Assembly (NCBI GenBank): GCA_902729315.2
Contig: LR746265.1
Span: 4,754,892-4,818,891, forward strand
Reading direction: 5' to 3'
Origin: Spirodela intermedia
Lineage: Eukaryota; Streptophyta; Magnoliopsida; Alismatales; Araceae
Length of the DNA: 64,000 bases
In this document: in pieces, positions 11,809 to 24,500 of the stretch
How positions within the stretch are numbered: position 1 is the first letter of the stretch
How the letters are laid out: each line of letters opens with the position of its first letter
Program-made: the position numbers and the translations under genes
Notes under the pieces: model-generated
Databases searched by the model: none
What the model was told of the DNA's origin: nothing
Seen by the model: the letters and a program-made list of their open reading frames with translations, nothing else

Positions 11809-12783
11809 CGTGCATATATACAAACACAACGGACGCACGTAGTACAGACATCCAGACTTAGATTGGGATGGTTAATACTTAGGGCGATCCTGGAGAATTG
11901 AACCCTCCAACCTAGCGAATTATAAACTCTCTCTCTCATACACGCACACACATACGCGTACTCAGGCCATGATAGAGTCAAAGGCAGCCGTCTTCTTGCA
12001 GCTGCCCATCTCATCCCGCCGCGCCCAACAACCTTTCCGCAACTCGCGTGAGGCGTGTCCCCATTCATTCATTCTATCTTAGCCGGAGTTGTCACATCCT
12101 TCCTGAACCAAAAAAACTCAGCGATAACGCTCGGAAACACCAAGGTTAAGATATGGATGTTTCCATGGATATAGATTTTTATGATCCAGTTCCAGGGACG
12201 AATATCGTACCTCTTTAGCTGGCAATCGAGAAGATTGTGGAACATTACCAAGATTAAATATTGTTCCTCCGTATCTTCATCTATGGATTAGACCTCCGCT
12301 AACATCATGGGCTCTTAATAAGTATTTTACAAGTCAACGCTCGTGAAATATAAGGGCGCAGAGTCATCATAAACGCACGATAAAATACAAGGTGTGACCT
12401 ATTGACCTTAAGATTGCTGCCATAGCCCACACCGAGGAAGGAAATCGGTCTCCGATTGATGTTGATTTGAATCAAGATTGCGGCCTAATCATGCTTGTGG
12501 GTCATATAGTCAGTGGGTTGTCAATGTCACTCGTCTTTAACGTGCGCCGATGCCATCTGCGAAAAGTCAAGGTAAACGCGGTGAGGTTTGCGGCCGCCGT
12601 AGCAGGATATTTGAGCTCCGCTCTTGTCCTTTCTGTAGCCGCCGGGGGAGAATACGCACGCGGGGAAGAATAAGAGTAAGGAGGAGGAGGAGGAGGAGGA
12701 GGAGGAGGAGGAGGAGGAGCCGACAGGAAGGGTAGGAGCGCAAGATCTGCCATCGTCCCAGTGTGTTCTGTTGTTTCTCCTCC
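11111..12783. other. Divergent intergenic region with microsatellites
   Basis: The IST1-like gene (minus) and the acyl-CoA ligase gene (plus) diverge from this 1.7-kb spacer, so it should hold both promoters. It contains a (GA)n tract (about 11749-11803) and a (GGA)n tract (about 12678-12718) just upstream of the ligase start. A long GA tract (about 10972-11001) also lies in the first intron of the neighbouring IST1-like gene. No further gene is seen. Confidence 0.6.
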
Positions 12784-14723
12784 ATGGCGCACGACGGCGC
12801 AGTCGTGGACCCTAGGAGCGGGTTCTGCCAGTCGAATTCCATCTTTTATAGCAAGCGCCGTTCGGTTCTGCTTCCCTCCGTCCCCTACCTCGACGTGACT
12901 ACCTACATCGCCTCCCGCCCGCACACCGGCAAGGTCGCCCTCGTGGACGCCTCCACCGGCCGCAAGATCACGTACCCAGAGCTGTGGCGGGCAGTGCACG
13001 CCGTCGCCGCCAGCCTTTCTCAAAGCCACGGCGTCCGCAAGGGCGATGTGGTCCTCATCCTGTCGCCGAACTCCATCTACTTCCCGGTGGTCGCCCTTGC
13101 CGTCATGTCAATTGGCGGCGTGCTCACCACCACCAACCCGCTCAACACGCCGGGAGAGATTGCGAAGCAGGTGTCAGACTCCAAGTCCCGGTTTGCCTTC
13201 ACCACTTCCGCCTTGCTCTCCAAGCTCTCCACCGGCGCCGCCGCGTGCCTCCCCGTCGTCATTCTGGACTCCGATGCCGAGCCCCCGCGTGACTCGCGGG
13301 TCGTTTCCAGCATTAAGGAGATGATGGCGAGCGGCTCGGGCCGCCGTGCTGCGTACGAGCATGTGAGCCAGGACGACACGGCCACGCTTCTGTACTCGTC
13401 CGGAACGACGGGGGTGAGTAAGGGGGTAGCGTCGACTCACCGGAATCTGATATCGATGACGGAGATCATCATCAACCGATTCAAGCTGGACGGTTCAGTC
13501 GGCGGCAATAACCACGTCTTCCTCTGCACGGTGCCGATGTTCCACATCTTCGGCCTTGTGGCCTTCGCGACAGGGATGCTGGGGTCTGGGTCGACAGTGG
13601 TGGTGCTGTCCAAGTTCGAGATGGGGGAGATGATGTCCGCCATCGCGACCCACCGCGTCACCTATCTGCCCCTGGTGCCACCGATCCTGGTGGCTATGAC
13701 CCAGCACGCGCAGGCGATCCGAGCCAAGTACGACCTGAGCTCGCTGAAGTCGGTGCTTTCAGGCGGCGCGCCGCTGAGCAGGGAGGTCATCGAGGGGTTC
13801 GCAGAAAAGTACCCGGGGGTGGAGATCCTGCAGGGATACGGTCTAACGGAGAGCACCGGAATTGGTGCATCGACGGACTCAGCGGAGGAGAGCCGGCGTT
13901 TCGGCACGGCGGGGATGCTGTCGCCGAACACGCAGGCCCGGATAGTCGATCCGGACACTGGGGAGTCCCTCCCCATGAACCGCTCCGGCGAGCTGTGGCT
14001 CCGTGGGCCTTACGTCATGAAAGGTGAGGACGTCGGAGCCCTCCATGACTGAGAATTCTTTTGATAGATGGGGAAATTGGGGAGATCTGTAACGGCTGCT
14101 TCGATTTTGCAGGCTACTTCAGCAACCCGGAGGCGACAGCGTCGACGCTGAACTCGGGGGGGTGGCTAAGGACGGGAGACCTCTGCTACATAGACGAGGA
14201 TGGGTTCCTCTTTGTGGTTGATCGCCTCAAGGAGCTGATAAAATACAAGGGATACCAGGTACCCTTCTCCTCCTCTCCTTGTACTGGCTTTCAATTCCAC
14301 TACCTCCCTGACCTGTGAGAGACCCACTCCCTCCCCCGGCGGCCTATGCAGGTCGCTCCGGCGGAATTGGAAGCGTTGCTGCACACACATCCAGACATCC
14401 TCGACGCCGCCGTCATACCGTAAGTGACCATCCCCTTCTCGCTCCTCCCCTGGGCCACTGCCGCGCTCGACGCTGAGATGCCTCCTGCGCGCTGAGCTTG
14501 CTGCAGGTTTCCTGACAGGGAGGTCGGTCAGTTCCCAATGGCATACGTCGTGAGGAAGGAAGGGAGCCGCCTGTCGGAGGCCGAGGTGATGGACTTCGTC
14601 GCCACGAAGGTGGCGCCGTACAAGAGAATCCGGAGAGTTGCTTTCGTGTCCGCCATCCCAAAGAACCCCTCCGGCAAGATACTGAGGAAGGATCTCATCA
14701 AGCTCGCCACCTCCAAGATCTGA
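12784..14723 (+). CDS. OPCL1: 4-coumarate:CoA ligase-like enzyme of the OPC-8:0 CoA ligase type
   Basis: Four exons: 12784-14023, 14113-14258, 14352-14419 and 14507-14723, giving 556 residues. It is an adenylate-forming acyl-CoA synthetase: an AMP-binding loop [11 protein letters not shown] sits near residues 205-215, followed by [33 protein letters not shown] and the C-terminal lysine motif [10 protein letters not shown]. Of the 4CL-like clades it most resembles Arabidopsis OPCL1, with the N-terminal [25 protein letters not shown] and [25 protein letters not shown] stretches read in parts across exons. OPCL1 activates OPC-8:0 in peroxisomes for beta-oxidation to jasmonic acid. The protein ends SKI, a weaker form of the SKL peroxisomal signal. 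The start at 12784 is the first ATG in frame; the open frame runs further upstream without one. The clade is fairly sure; the substrate is inferred. Confidence 0.9.
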
Positions 14724-15507
14724 ACGACGAAATCTGTCCATTCGTCGACCCGATATTCAATGAGTGATCGGTGTGTCGTCCCAACTTTCTTGTATCGTCA
14801 ATAGAGTGATTTAACAGCAAAAAGATTCCTATTATTTTCTTGCTTGGGGTGGGGGGGATATGTGTTGTGTCGGCAAGGGCCATTCTGGCGGGCGGGATGG
14901 ATAGTGCCTGATGCCTCTTTATCGCGAGGTCCCAGCTCTTTAAAGATGAGGCTCACCGGTTGAGACTCGGGATATTTTCTATTTTGACCTTTTATTTGAG
15001 CGTGGAACAGAGAAGAAAATTCCGAGAAGATTTACTCATGCGTCCTCGTCCAAAATGGGCCCAATGCAGAAAATCGTAGAGTTGTCCTCTTAACCGAACA
15101 CTAGGCTCAATTGGTGCAGCCTAGTTTTACGGTTGTAAATTTTTTCTCGGATTGTATTGATCTCATGTCGTACCGTGCCCTCGTGTTGTTGGCCAAAATA
15201 TTCACGCCTATCTCAAATCGTCAATTTCGGAGTAGACTTACGCGTGAACCGACCATGGACATCGACTTTCCTACCGTACCTGTTCTGTCGCGCTAGCGTA
15301 GTCGCAAGTGGGAATTGTAAAACCGTCGAGGCCAATGAGAGATGGAATGGGGCCCTGAAGGTCTCGTCATGTCTCCACTGGGGGAAAGCTACCACTCTGC
15401 AAGTGCAACGCAAATCTCACCGGCTCATCACGCTCCCGGTTTGCAGTTGGAACCAATCTGGCCCGGTATTGACAGCCCAAGAAGAACAAATCATAGACAA
15501 TTGGACC

Positions 15508-15560
<53 letters not shown>

Positions 15561-16090
15561 CGCCCGAGACGGAGTTTCCTTGGAAACTTCGCGGAGTCCC
15601 CCACGCGACTTCTACAGCTGTAACCGTCAGGGATGGCCAGGGTTAATGGTCTCGCTGCAGCCCCATTAATAGTGTCCTCGTTCGAGGACCTTTTGCAGCG
15701 ACTGGAATCAAGGGGACGCTTCTCTGCGGCGGCGGCGTCTGAGAGCTGGGACCCCGCTGTCCGGACTGCCTTCTTCCTTATCTGGCCTGCAGAGTCAGGG
15801 ATGACGCCCCGCGTGGAAGGAAGGAGGAAGGTCGAAGGGGCCCAGCCCCCTTAGCTCGAGTGAGTCTAACAGCTGTCTTCTTCATGGGTGGGCACCGGCG
15901 GGATATCCTTCTCCTTTTCCACAACGCCTTCGCCGAGTGTGGGAGAATGCGCGTCCTTTCCCGACGCCGCCGACCACCCAATAAACAATAGAAGGATCCC
16001 AACCTCCTCGAGCTCCTTCCCGCTCCTCTTCCCTGCCGATGCTGCTAGTGTCTCTCTTCTCTCGTCGCCCACTCACCGTCTGGCGTTCCC
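14724..16090. other. Intergenic between ligase and expansin-like gene
   Basis: The first 150 bases are probably the ligase 3' UTR. A (GA)n tract lies at about 15511-15555. The remaining 535 bases up to 16090 should be the expansin-like promoter and 5' UTR. No further gene is recognised. Confidence 0.6.
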
Positions 16091-17239
16091 ATGGCCAGCT
16101 ATGTCTTCCTCCTGTTGTCCTACCTTCTCGTCTCCTCTGCGTCTGCATGTGATCGGTGCGTGCACAAGTCCAAGACATCCTACTTCTCGTCACCATCTTC
16201 CCTCGCAGGTGCGCCCCGCAATCGAATGAACCCCTCCCCCCCCCTTTGCTGTTGCCGATAGCTCCGGGGATTCTTATTTCTCGTTCCTGCAATACAGGCG
16301 GGGCCTGTGGGTATGGCACCACGGTCACAGAGCTCTACGGAGGAAGGTACCCTGTGGCGGCGGCGGCCTCTTCCTTATACAGAGGAGGGGTGGGCTGTGG
16401 AGGCTGTTTTCAAGTAGGTAGAAGACAGAGAGGAACCTAAATGTCCTTCTGGGGAGGCCGTTTTCAAGTGCTTCTGTTTCTTCGTTCAGATTCGCTGCAA
16501 GAATAGGAAGTTCTGCACCGGCGCAGGGGTGAAGGTGGTCGTGACGGACCTGAACAAGAGCAACCAGACGGACTTAGTGCTCTCCCTGCCGGCGTTCCTG
16601 GGCATGGCCAAGGATGGAATGGGGAGGACCCTCAAGAGACTCGGCGACGTCGACGTCGAGTACAAAAGGTGGGAGATGATCCGGCCAATCCTCTGCCAAG
16701 CTCATCGATATCGTTTGCTAACTCGAGGCCCCTCCGATCTTGGGGGACTATCGACCAGGGTTCCCTGCGAATACTCGAGCCACCACAACCTGTCGTTCAG
16801 GGTGGAGGAGAGCAGCCGAAGGCCCGCTCACCTGGTCGTAAAATTATTGTACCAGGGGGGCCAGACGGAGATCGTCGCCGTCGACGTCGCTCGGGTGAGT
16901 AAGAAAGAAGAAAGCTCTCGCCGGAACTTATCTTCATCTCTCCCACAGCCGGCGTGCCGGAATCTCCGCTGATGGCGCCGGTGCTCAATGCAGGTGGGCT
17001 CATCGGATTGGCAGTACATGACCCGAGACTTCGGCGCCATTTGGAGCACGGGGCGCGCCCCCACCGGCGCCCTCCAGTTCCGGCTGGTGGTGACGGGCGG
17101 CTACGACGGGAAGTGGGTGTGGGCGGAGGAGGTCCTGCCGGCGGACTGGAGGACTGGGGCCGTCTACGACGCCGGCGTCCAGATCAACGACATCGCGCAG
17201 GAGAGTTGCTTCCCCTGCGACTCCGAGGTCTGGAAGTGA
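16091..17239 (+). CDS. EXLA: Expansin-like A protein
   Basis: Five exons: 16091-16208, 16298-16413, 16490-16668, 16759-16894 and 16994-17239, giving 264 residues. A signal peptide (about residues 1-19) is followed by [15 protein letters not shown], the N-terminal Cys motif that marks the EXLA subfamily. The double-psi beta-barrel domain comes next ([23 protein letters not shown]), then the C-terminal grass-pollen-type carbohydrate-binding domain ([41 protein letters not shown]). The HFD catalytic-like motif of alpha- and beta-expansins is not seen, as is normal for EXLA. The protein should be secreted to the cell wall; wall-loosening activity of this subfamily has not been firmly shown. Introns are short (76-99 bases) and GT-AG, and phases agree. 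Confidence 0.93.
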
Positions 17240-20200
17240 CATCCTTCTCCGGCAAGCCCCTCTCTGTGTGTCTCTGTCTCTCTCTTGCTCGCTCGATCGC
17301 TCGCTCTCGCTCTGATCGTCGGCAAGATGGTCGATGCCCGCAGTCTTCTGATCTGATCCCTCCAACTTCGCCCACGTGGGAAGATCTTCAACAGGAAATT
17401 TGTGATGTTTAATTAATAATTCATATTCCCCCAGCACCCAAATGGGGTGTTGGTGCCTTAAAATGGGCCACATGGGAACTTGAAGACTCTACACCCCTCG
17501 CTGGTCGGCGGCGAACTTGACGGGCCGAAACAGGCCCACACTGTTTTGGGCCAAGTAAGTAAGATAACCGCGATTCTTCAACTCAGGTGATGACTAGTGG
17601 ACGGCAGGAAACTAGTGGGCGGTTGTGGACGGCTCTCGTAACCTCGTCTGCAGGAAACTTGGGGCGTAGTAAGCCGTCCCTTTCGAGATGACCGCAGATC
17701 ATAAAATGTCCCTGGTCAGGGATCGTCGTGGCAGGGCGGACATTCGCCGATTATTCCCCTCATCCTGCCTTTTCAGAGCCCGCCGAGTCGACGACCCATT
17801 TCGCCGCGCTGGTCCGAGACTCGGTGGCGGCGGCGGCGAGCCCCCCCATTCTCTCCCTCTCTCTCTCGCTCGCGGGCGGGTAATGATTCGGAGGGCAGGC
17901 AGGGCGCGTGGTATGACTGCAGTGAAAGCTGATGTTTTTGATGGAACGGCGCCAGCGAGCCCACGTCCTTTCACATCACCCTCGCGTCGTTTCGTGCTGT
18001 CCCTCCTGCCGGCGATGTCGCGGCCGACGCATCCCATCCTCGCTCCCAGCCAACGACACGCCTTCCTCGTCGCCACATCTAGTGCCGCTGCGGACGAGTC
18101 GAGAGACTCGGAGAGAGAAGAGACGTTCAGTGGCGCCGAGCTCAGCTGGCACTCAGAGAGCTGATGGCCGGTGCAACACAAACAGATGAGTCTGTGGTGC
18201 GGTGGGGGAGGGGGAATCTTGAGGAACCGGGCCACGAGGCCGGAGGGCAGGCGGCGGCCTCGCCGCCATTAAATGCGACGGGCCACTGACGGACGAAGAG
18301 ATCGCGCTCGGGATTTTCCTCCCTCTGCTTACCCCCACCATCCGAATGGCCGTACACCGGGCCCCGTCATCTTTATTCCAAAGTCTCTTGGACTGTTCAA
18401 GGTGGCCACGAGGAAAATACAGATTCCACGGGCCCGCTCTCCCTCCCGATCACCGATGGCTCTTCCAGCCCCCCGCCCCGACACAGAGCCAGAGATAGAG
18501 AGAGAGAGAGAGAGAGAGAGTTAATCGAGACAGTGGAGACATCGGGGCAGGAGGTGGAAGTCGAGCGAGAAGAGGGGCACGTGAGGCTTGTCGATCCCGA
18601 TGTGGCCGACGTGTAATAGGGTCTAGTGCCGGTTGACTGATTTCTCAGGCACCGATCTGAAGAGCAAAAAAATATATATGGAGCGCCTGGGGAGCGCACG
18701 TGAAGGTTGCCAGGAGATACGGCATTTCATTTCTGCAAATCCTCGCCCCCCACCACCAATCAAACTGGATACATATACATATACAAAAGGCCGCAGGAAT
18801 TTCAAGGAGAATGAAAGGTAAAAGTAGAGTGGACCTCATCTTGGACCTTGACCCATTCTCGTACTTGTCATCATCATATGCCGGCCTCTCCAATCCATTT
18901 TCCAATTTTAGACAAATGATCACGTGGATGCACGTTTTATAAAAAAAGACGAAGACATGATGAATATGTGCGTGGCTGATTTAGTTATGGGCGATTGTCA
19001 TCTGCCGTAGTTTTCGTCAGATCCCACGTGGGCATTGACCACGCAGTAACGATGGTAAATGCATATCGCTCTCTGTATTTTCGCGCAATACTGATTGATG
19101 ATAACGATGATGATGATGATGGAGGAGAGGAATGCCGCCGCCGGCGGTCCCCGCTTGCCCTTTCTGGCGAAGGCGTTCGGGTGAGTCATAAGACGGGCCG
19201 CCGCTTATCGGATGCCAGATGGCGGGTGACCGACCCACGTGATTGGATATTCCGGCATCGGCCGTCGGAATCGACCAGGCGAGCATGCAATGATTCTGCT
19301 GCGCCCTTTAATGGTCCTAGCCACCGCCCGATTGGTCGGCCAATGGCTAGTTATACGTAGGGGCGCGACGCTCGAAAAGGCCCCTGGTGCCTAGCGGCAC
19401 GGTGCAGTAGGGAGCTAGCCAGTACGGACCGGCGCACACGGCGAGCTGCGCAATGTGAGGGCTCGCTCGCTATCCTCTGTTGCACCCGGTAGAATCTTGT
19501 ACCATTTAAACAATGTCAGCCGCATCAAAACCTCGACGAGATCTTAAATAATCTGGTGGCGCCACCCTGGGCGACCCGAGGAGGGTTGGCCCCTTTCACC
19601 AAGCTACCGTAGAGAGAGAGAGAGAGATGCTGCGTGGCCATCGGAACGCCAAAGGCCGGCCGCCCCTGCCAGGCCTCTTGCTGTGCGACTTTTGAAACCC
19701 GGGCAGGCGGCGGCGGCATGGGTTCAATTTCACGGAAAAAGGGCGAGTAAGGTGCCGCGTTTCGGCGTCAGCCTTCCGAATCCAGACAAAGCCGGCCACG
19801 TACCCCTAGTGGGATTCCGTGTCAGTCGTTACCTTGCCCGCTCTACCATTTCCGGGTTAATCGTACCCTCCTAAAACTTCGGGCTGGCACTGAAACACAC
19901 AAATGGAGAGAGAGAGAGAGGGGGAGAGGGTCCAACTATAGTTGGGAAGGTGAGATGAGGGCCCGTCATCAGCTGCGCTGCCCTCTACCCGTCGGCCAGC
20001 ACTATACGACTCTATCGCTTTCATTGCCGTGCTTAGGCTACGTGCTACTACACTTTAGAGGCGACCGGCAGGGGGTTTATAGTCATCGGACCCCGAGGGC
20101 GCAGCTCCATAGGCCCTCGAAACGTTTACATTGTTCATCACGCTAGCCGCCTCCCCTTTATTTGTTTTCTTTGTCTTCGCGCGAGCCCCGGCCGAGCCAG

Positions 20201-20940
20201 CCCCAGCAGCCTGGCCTCGCGCGGCTCACGGCGACTTGCCGGGCACACGACGGGCCCCCGACTTCACTTGTGGAAAGGAAAAGGGAGTGCGGACGCCCGT
20301 GAGGTGGAGATGACGGGGTCACCGCCGAGAGGAGATCCCCTCGTAGGGCGGTGAAAGTAGGCGTGTCGAGATTCGGCCAAGTGGGACAGGGTGAGTTTGT
20401 CTTGTCTGCCGTTACAAAAATAAAAAATCTACCGCCCTAAGCCCGGGGGTGCCGCGACTCGGCTCGTCCGAGCCAGTGGGTCTGCGAGAGTTCCGGGGGT
20501 GGTCCAGCCCGAGGGATCGTCTGCGCGCCAATTATGGACGTTCCGACTTCCAAGTGGTTTCCTCACCTGACACGGCCCCGGCCACAATAAAGCCACCACG
20601 CTGTCCATTTTTCAGCGAATGAGGAGCCAGACACGAACCGTGGCTCGGTGCGGTTGGGTTCAATACGGACTTTCTAATTACGAACCATCGACGTGAGCCG
20701 CGGGAGAGCAATTAAGGGCGTCGCGTAACGCGTACCGTGTTGGCCACCACTGATGTGCGCCGTATGCGGCGACAGGTGTCAAGAGAGTGGAGCTCACTCC
20801 CCCTCCTCTCTCTCTCTCTGTCTCTGTCTCTCTGTCTCTCTCTCTCTCCTTCTCACTCTGGTTCCCGATCTCTGCAGGAAGGGAGGCGGTCGTCATCGGG
20901 TTCTTACTGGTGGTGTTTCTCTCTTGGGGGGGTGTGTGTG

Positions 20941-20971
<31 letters not shown>

Positions 20972-21507
20972 TCTGGAGTTCGTCACCTCCATTAGGTGAT
21001 CTCCCGGTGGCGCTGCTGCTAATGCTGCTGCTCCTCCCCCCTCCCCCCCCCCCCTCCCCCCCGCAAGGCGACGACGGGCTCCTTGCTGGCAGCATCGTCG
21101 TAATAATTATATGCGAAACAAACGCGCACGGAAAGAGCAGAGGGGCAAAAGGAGGGGAGGGGGGAAAGAGGAAAAGGTTCAATGGGGGGTGGCGGGGGTG
21201 AAGAAGAGAGGGAGAGGTGATTATCCCATTCCCGGCCCCGCCTGGCTGCTTCTCTCCCTCTTCTCCCTCTCATTGATTTCCAAAACCCTAGGCGCCCATC
21301 TTTCCCAGTCACCTACCTGCTCCACTAGCGCATCATTACAGTGATGTGATTCTCCCTGCTCCACCGCCGCCATCATCGCCGTTATCATGCTGGCGCTGCA
21401 GCATAGAGCCTCTGTCTGATTCGGTTGCCTCTGCCTTGCGCGGATCAGCTGGTCGACCGGTGCTACGCTCGGCGGCGGTCCGATCGCCCCCGCGGACGCG
21501 GAGCGCC
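17240..21507. other. 4.3-kb non-coding region upstream of the DUF630/DUF632 gene
   Basis: No coding gene is recognised. The 3' UTR of the expansin-like gene should occupy the first few hundred bases. A CCACGTGG element sits at 17372-17379, and five more CACGTG motifs cluster at 18578-19241 (listed separately). An inverted ATTGG...CCAAT pair lies at 19331-19344. Microsatellites and homopolymers are common: (GA)n at about 18497-18522, (CT)n at about 20803-20850, (TG)n followed by (TC)n at about 20934-20970, and poly-C at about 21041-21062. The last few hundred bases should be the 5' UTR and promoter of the gene starting at 21508. Confidence 0.6.
18578..19241. promoter_or_regulatory. Cluster of five G-box (CACGTG) motifs
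   Basis: CACGTG occurs at 18578, 18697, 18921, 19025 and 19236, five times in 664 bases, whereas a random sequence would have one about every 4 kb. The copy at 19025 sits in a perfect ten-base palindrome CCCACGTGGG. G-boxes bind bZIP factors (ABF/HY5 type) and bHLH factors (PIF/MYC type). The cluster is about 2.3-2.9 kb upstream of the DUF630/DUF632 start and 1.3-2.0 kb downstream of the expansin-like stop. The motifs are seen directly; regulatory function is inferred. Confidence 0.5.
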
Positions 21508-24500
21508 ATGGGGTGCGCCGGCTCCAAGCTCGACGATCTCCAGGCGGTGGCCCTCTGCCGGGAACGCTCCCACTGCCTCGCGGAAGCCATCCATCTAAGG
21601 TACGCTCTCGCTGACGCTCACGAGGCCTACCTCCGTTCCCTTCGCGGCGTCGGTGACACCCTTCACCACCTCTTCGACCGCTGCGACCTCCTCCCTCCTC
21701 CCTCCCCTGTCCTTTCCCTCCCTGCACAGCGAAAGGGTGACCCCATGCCTCCTTTATCACCCTCCCCCTCGCCTCCTCCCCCGCCCGCCGTTGCCATCTC
21801 CTCTGCCGTTTCACCCGTCCACCGCCATTCGCGCTCCCATTCTGGCTCCCACCTCCACTTCCGCCCCTCTGATTCAGAATACTCCGACGAGGAAGACAGA
21901 CCCCTCCACTCCGGTCATTCATCTCCCCTCCACCACCATCTTCACCACGCGTCCATGGATAATATGGCCGCCAGCGGGGGCCATACCACCAACATTAACT
22001 TCGCCACGAAGGGTCCTGCCGCTCCCGCCGTATCCTACGAGCAGCGGCCTAGGAGCCCCGAGGTCGTTCAGGTAGGTGAACCCTCTTATTACAACTATCC
22101 TTACGCCGTCTCAAACGACAACTACTACGGCAACTCCTATCCGCCTTTTGCCCCATACTCTGGGTATGGAGGGATGGGAGGCGGCTTCTTCGGCGCGTAC
22201 CCTCCCTCGCCGGTCACAGCGTTGTCTCAGCAGGCTGCCACCTCGTCACCTTCGAAGGCGCCGCCCCCGCCTCCCTCGCCACCGAAGGCATCGACTTGGG
22301 ATTTTCTGAACCCATTTGGGGCATACGAGAACGACTACCCATCTTACACGCCGAGCAGAAGCTCGAAGGAGTTGAGGGATGAGGAGGGTATCCCTGATCT
22401 GGAAGAAGAGGAGAGTGAAGTTGTCAAAGAAGCTTACGACGACCAGAAGTCTGTAGCTGCCTCTTCCTCTACCGTTAACAAGGAGATGCACTCCGGTAAT
22501 GTTTCCGCTGTGTCGGCCGAGGATGAGGATACGAAGGGGAGCACCGAGGAGCAACCGCATTACCAGACAAGATCAGGCTGTGCGGGAGAATATCCCGGTG
22601 GTCCAGAGAATGAGGTTCATCTTGTCGACAGAAGCGTGGCTTCAGATGAAGTCCAGAAGCGAGAGCCAGATGAAATTGTCAACCATAAGGTGATTCCGCA
22701 GTCTCGCGAAGTCTCAGAGGTTGTGCAGGATATCAAGGTCCTCTTCGAACGGGCTTCTGATTCCTGCGACGAGGTTTCCAAGATGCTGGAAGTGGGGAAG
22801 TGCCCATATCACCGGAAAAAGTATGAAGGTGCACTAAAAATCTAACATTTCCCTGTTCGAGCATAATGCCTGATATTCGAGTGATAATTGTTTTGGGCTT
22901 ACATCAATGGGCCTTTCTCTTGCAGTGGTATCGTCAAAGATGAGAAGTGCAATCGTGCTTCCCTTATCGCTAAGCTATCCGACCCCGTCCATTTCTAAGG
23001 GAAGTGACTCTTCAGCTGCCTCGGGAAATGGGGAATCAGTTTATTTGGAATTTGACGAGGATATGGCAATGAAATCAGGGAACGTTTCATCAACTTTGCT
23101 GAAGCTTTTCATCTGGGAGAGGAAGCTTTATGAAGAAGTTAGAGTATGCTACGTTCTTCTCTATTATCCCATCTTATTTCATCTTAATGCTAGATTGCCA
23201 TCCAGGAGATGGTCGATATTCATGGACATCTATCCAAAATGATAAGCTTATGTAGTCTGTTAATGCACTTCGAGAATGGGGGTCCATGAGATTCCTGGGT
23301 GTGGAAATTCACAGATACCCATAACGGTGGGTTTTCCCTGTCGGCTGACTGCCTGACTTCGGACGGGAATGTACTGCACTTTTCCCCTGGATTAAAGGAC
23401 AAGGAATGAACGATGATGATTCTAGCTCACTCCTTTGTTGTGAATCCATAGGAATGAAACTTTTTCATCAGAAAGGAGTCAAATACTTCACAGTGAAGCT
23501 CAACACAATTGATTTTCTGATTTTACAGCTGTTTACTCTGCCTTCCCCGCTAAAATGGACCATATGTATCTCGTCTTTTGGCTTAAACTAGTTTTAGCTC
23601 ACTCGTCACCGGCAGCAAGAGGGATATCAATACCGGAGTGCTGCTGAAATTTAAGGTCTGACTGTAGTATTGTCCAATTGGTGCAGATGTGTAAGTCTAC
23701 CAGGGCTGTCTGCAAGACCAGACCATCTTTAATTTGTCTAGTCGACTATCCCAAAACGTTTTAGCCGAAGCTCGATTCTATTGAGCAGTTGGGTGCTGCA
23801 TCCATGTTCTTTAGGGCGAATTCCTTTGGCCCTGGTGTGGTGCTAAAGATAGGCATTTCCTAGGGGGCTGTCTGTTGCTTGGTGGCCTGAACAAACTCGG
23901 GGAATTCCGTTTGGAAATGTAAAAGTATAAGTTGTGTTTTGTGGATCCTTAATTGGCTTCTTCTGAATTTTTTTGCCTTGCTTTACTGCCACCGAAAGTA
24001 AGCTAATGAATTTCCATCCTCCCTCAGGCAGAGACATCCACTTATTGATTTATCATTCGTTTTTCGTCGACAACTGCAGGTCTATCTGAAATACGTTAGA
24101 AAGCCCACAAAAATCTGCGTGCCAACTTCATAGATATTTGTTTTCTTTTTCTAGTTGCATGACTGTAGGAATCTTTCTTCGTTTTATCTTCATGGCTTAT
24201 GATGCGTTTTTCTTCTTTAGGCTGAGGAAAAGCTGCGGGTTCTTTACGATCAGAAACGCAGGCGACTGAAGCGCTTGGAGGAGCGGTGTGCAGAGGCTCG
24301 GAAAGTTGGTCCCACCGAAGTTTTGGTCAGGAAGTTATCAACAAAAATTAAAGTAGCAATTCAGGTTGTTGACTCCATATCAAACAGGATAAGTAAGCTG
24401 AGGGATGAGGAGTTGTGGCCACAGCTTGTGGAACTAATTCAAGGGTACGTTTTCTCTTGCTTGAAAAAGGCTAACGGCAATTTCTCCTTATTCTCTGTGA

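Noticed and set aside
12763-12783. Longer start for the CoA ligase at 12763
   Set aside because: The codon there is GTG, not ATG. The first in-frame ATG is at 12784 and gives the family-like N-terminus.
17688-18235. Overlapping open frames of up to 178 codons on both strands in the intergenic region after the expansin-like gene
   Set aside because: They occur in GC-rich DNA, where stops are rare, overlap each other on opposite strands and show no domain or family pattern.
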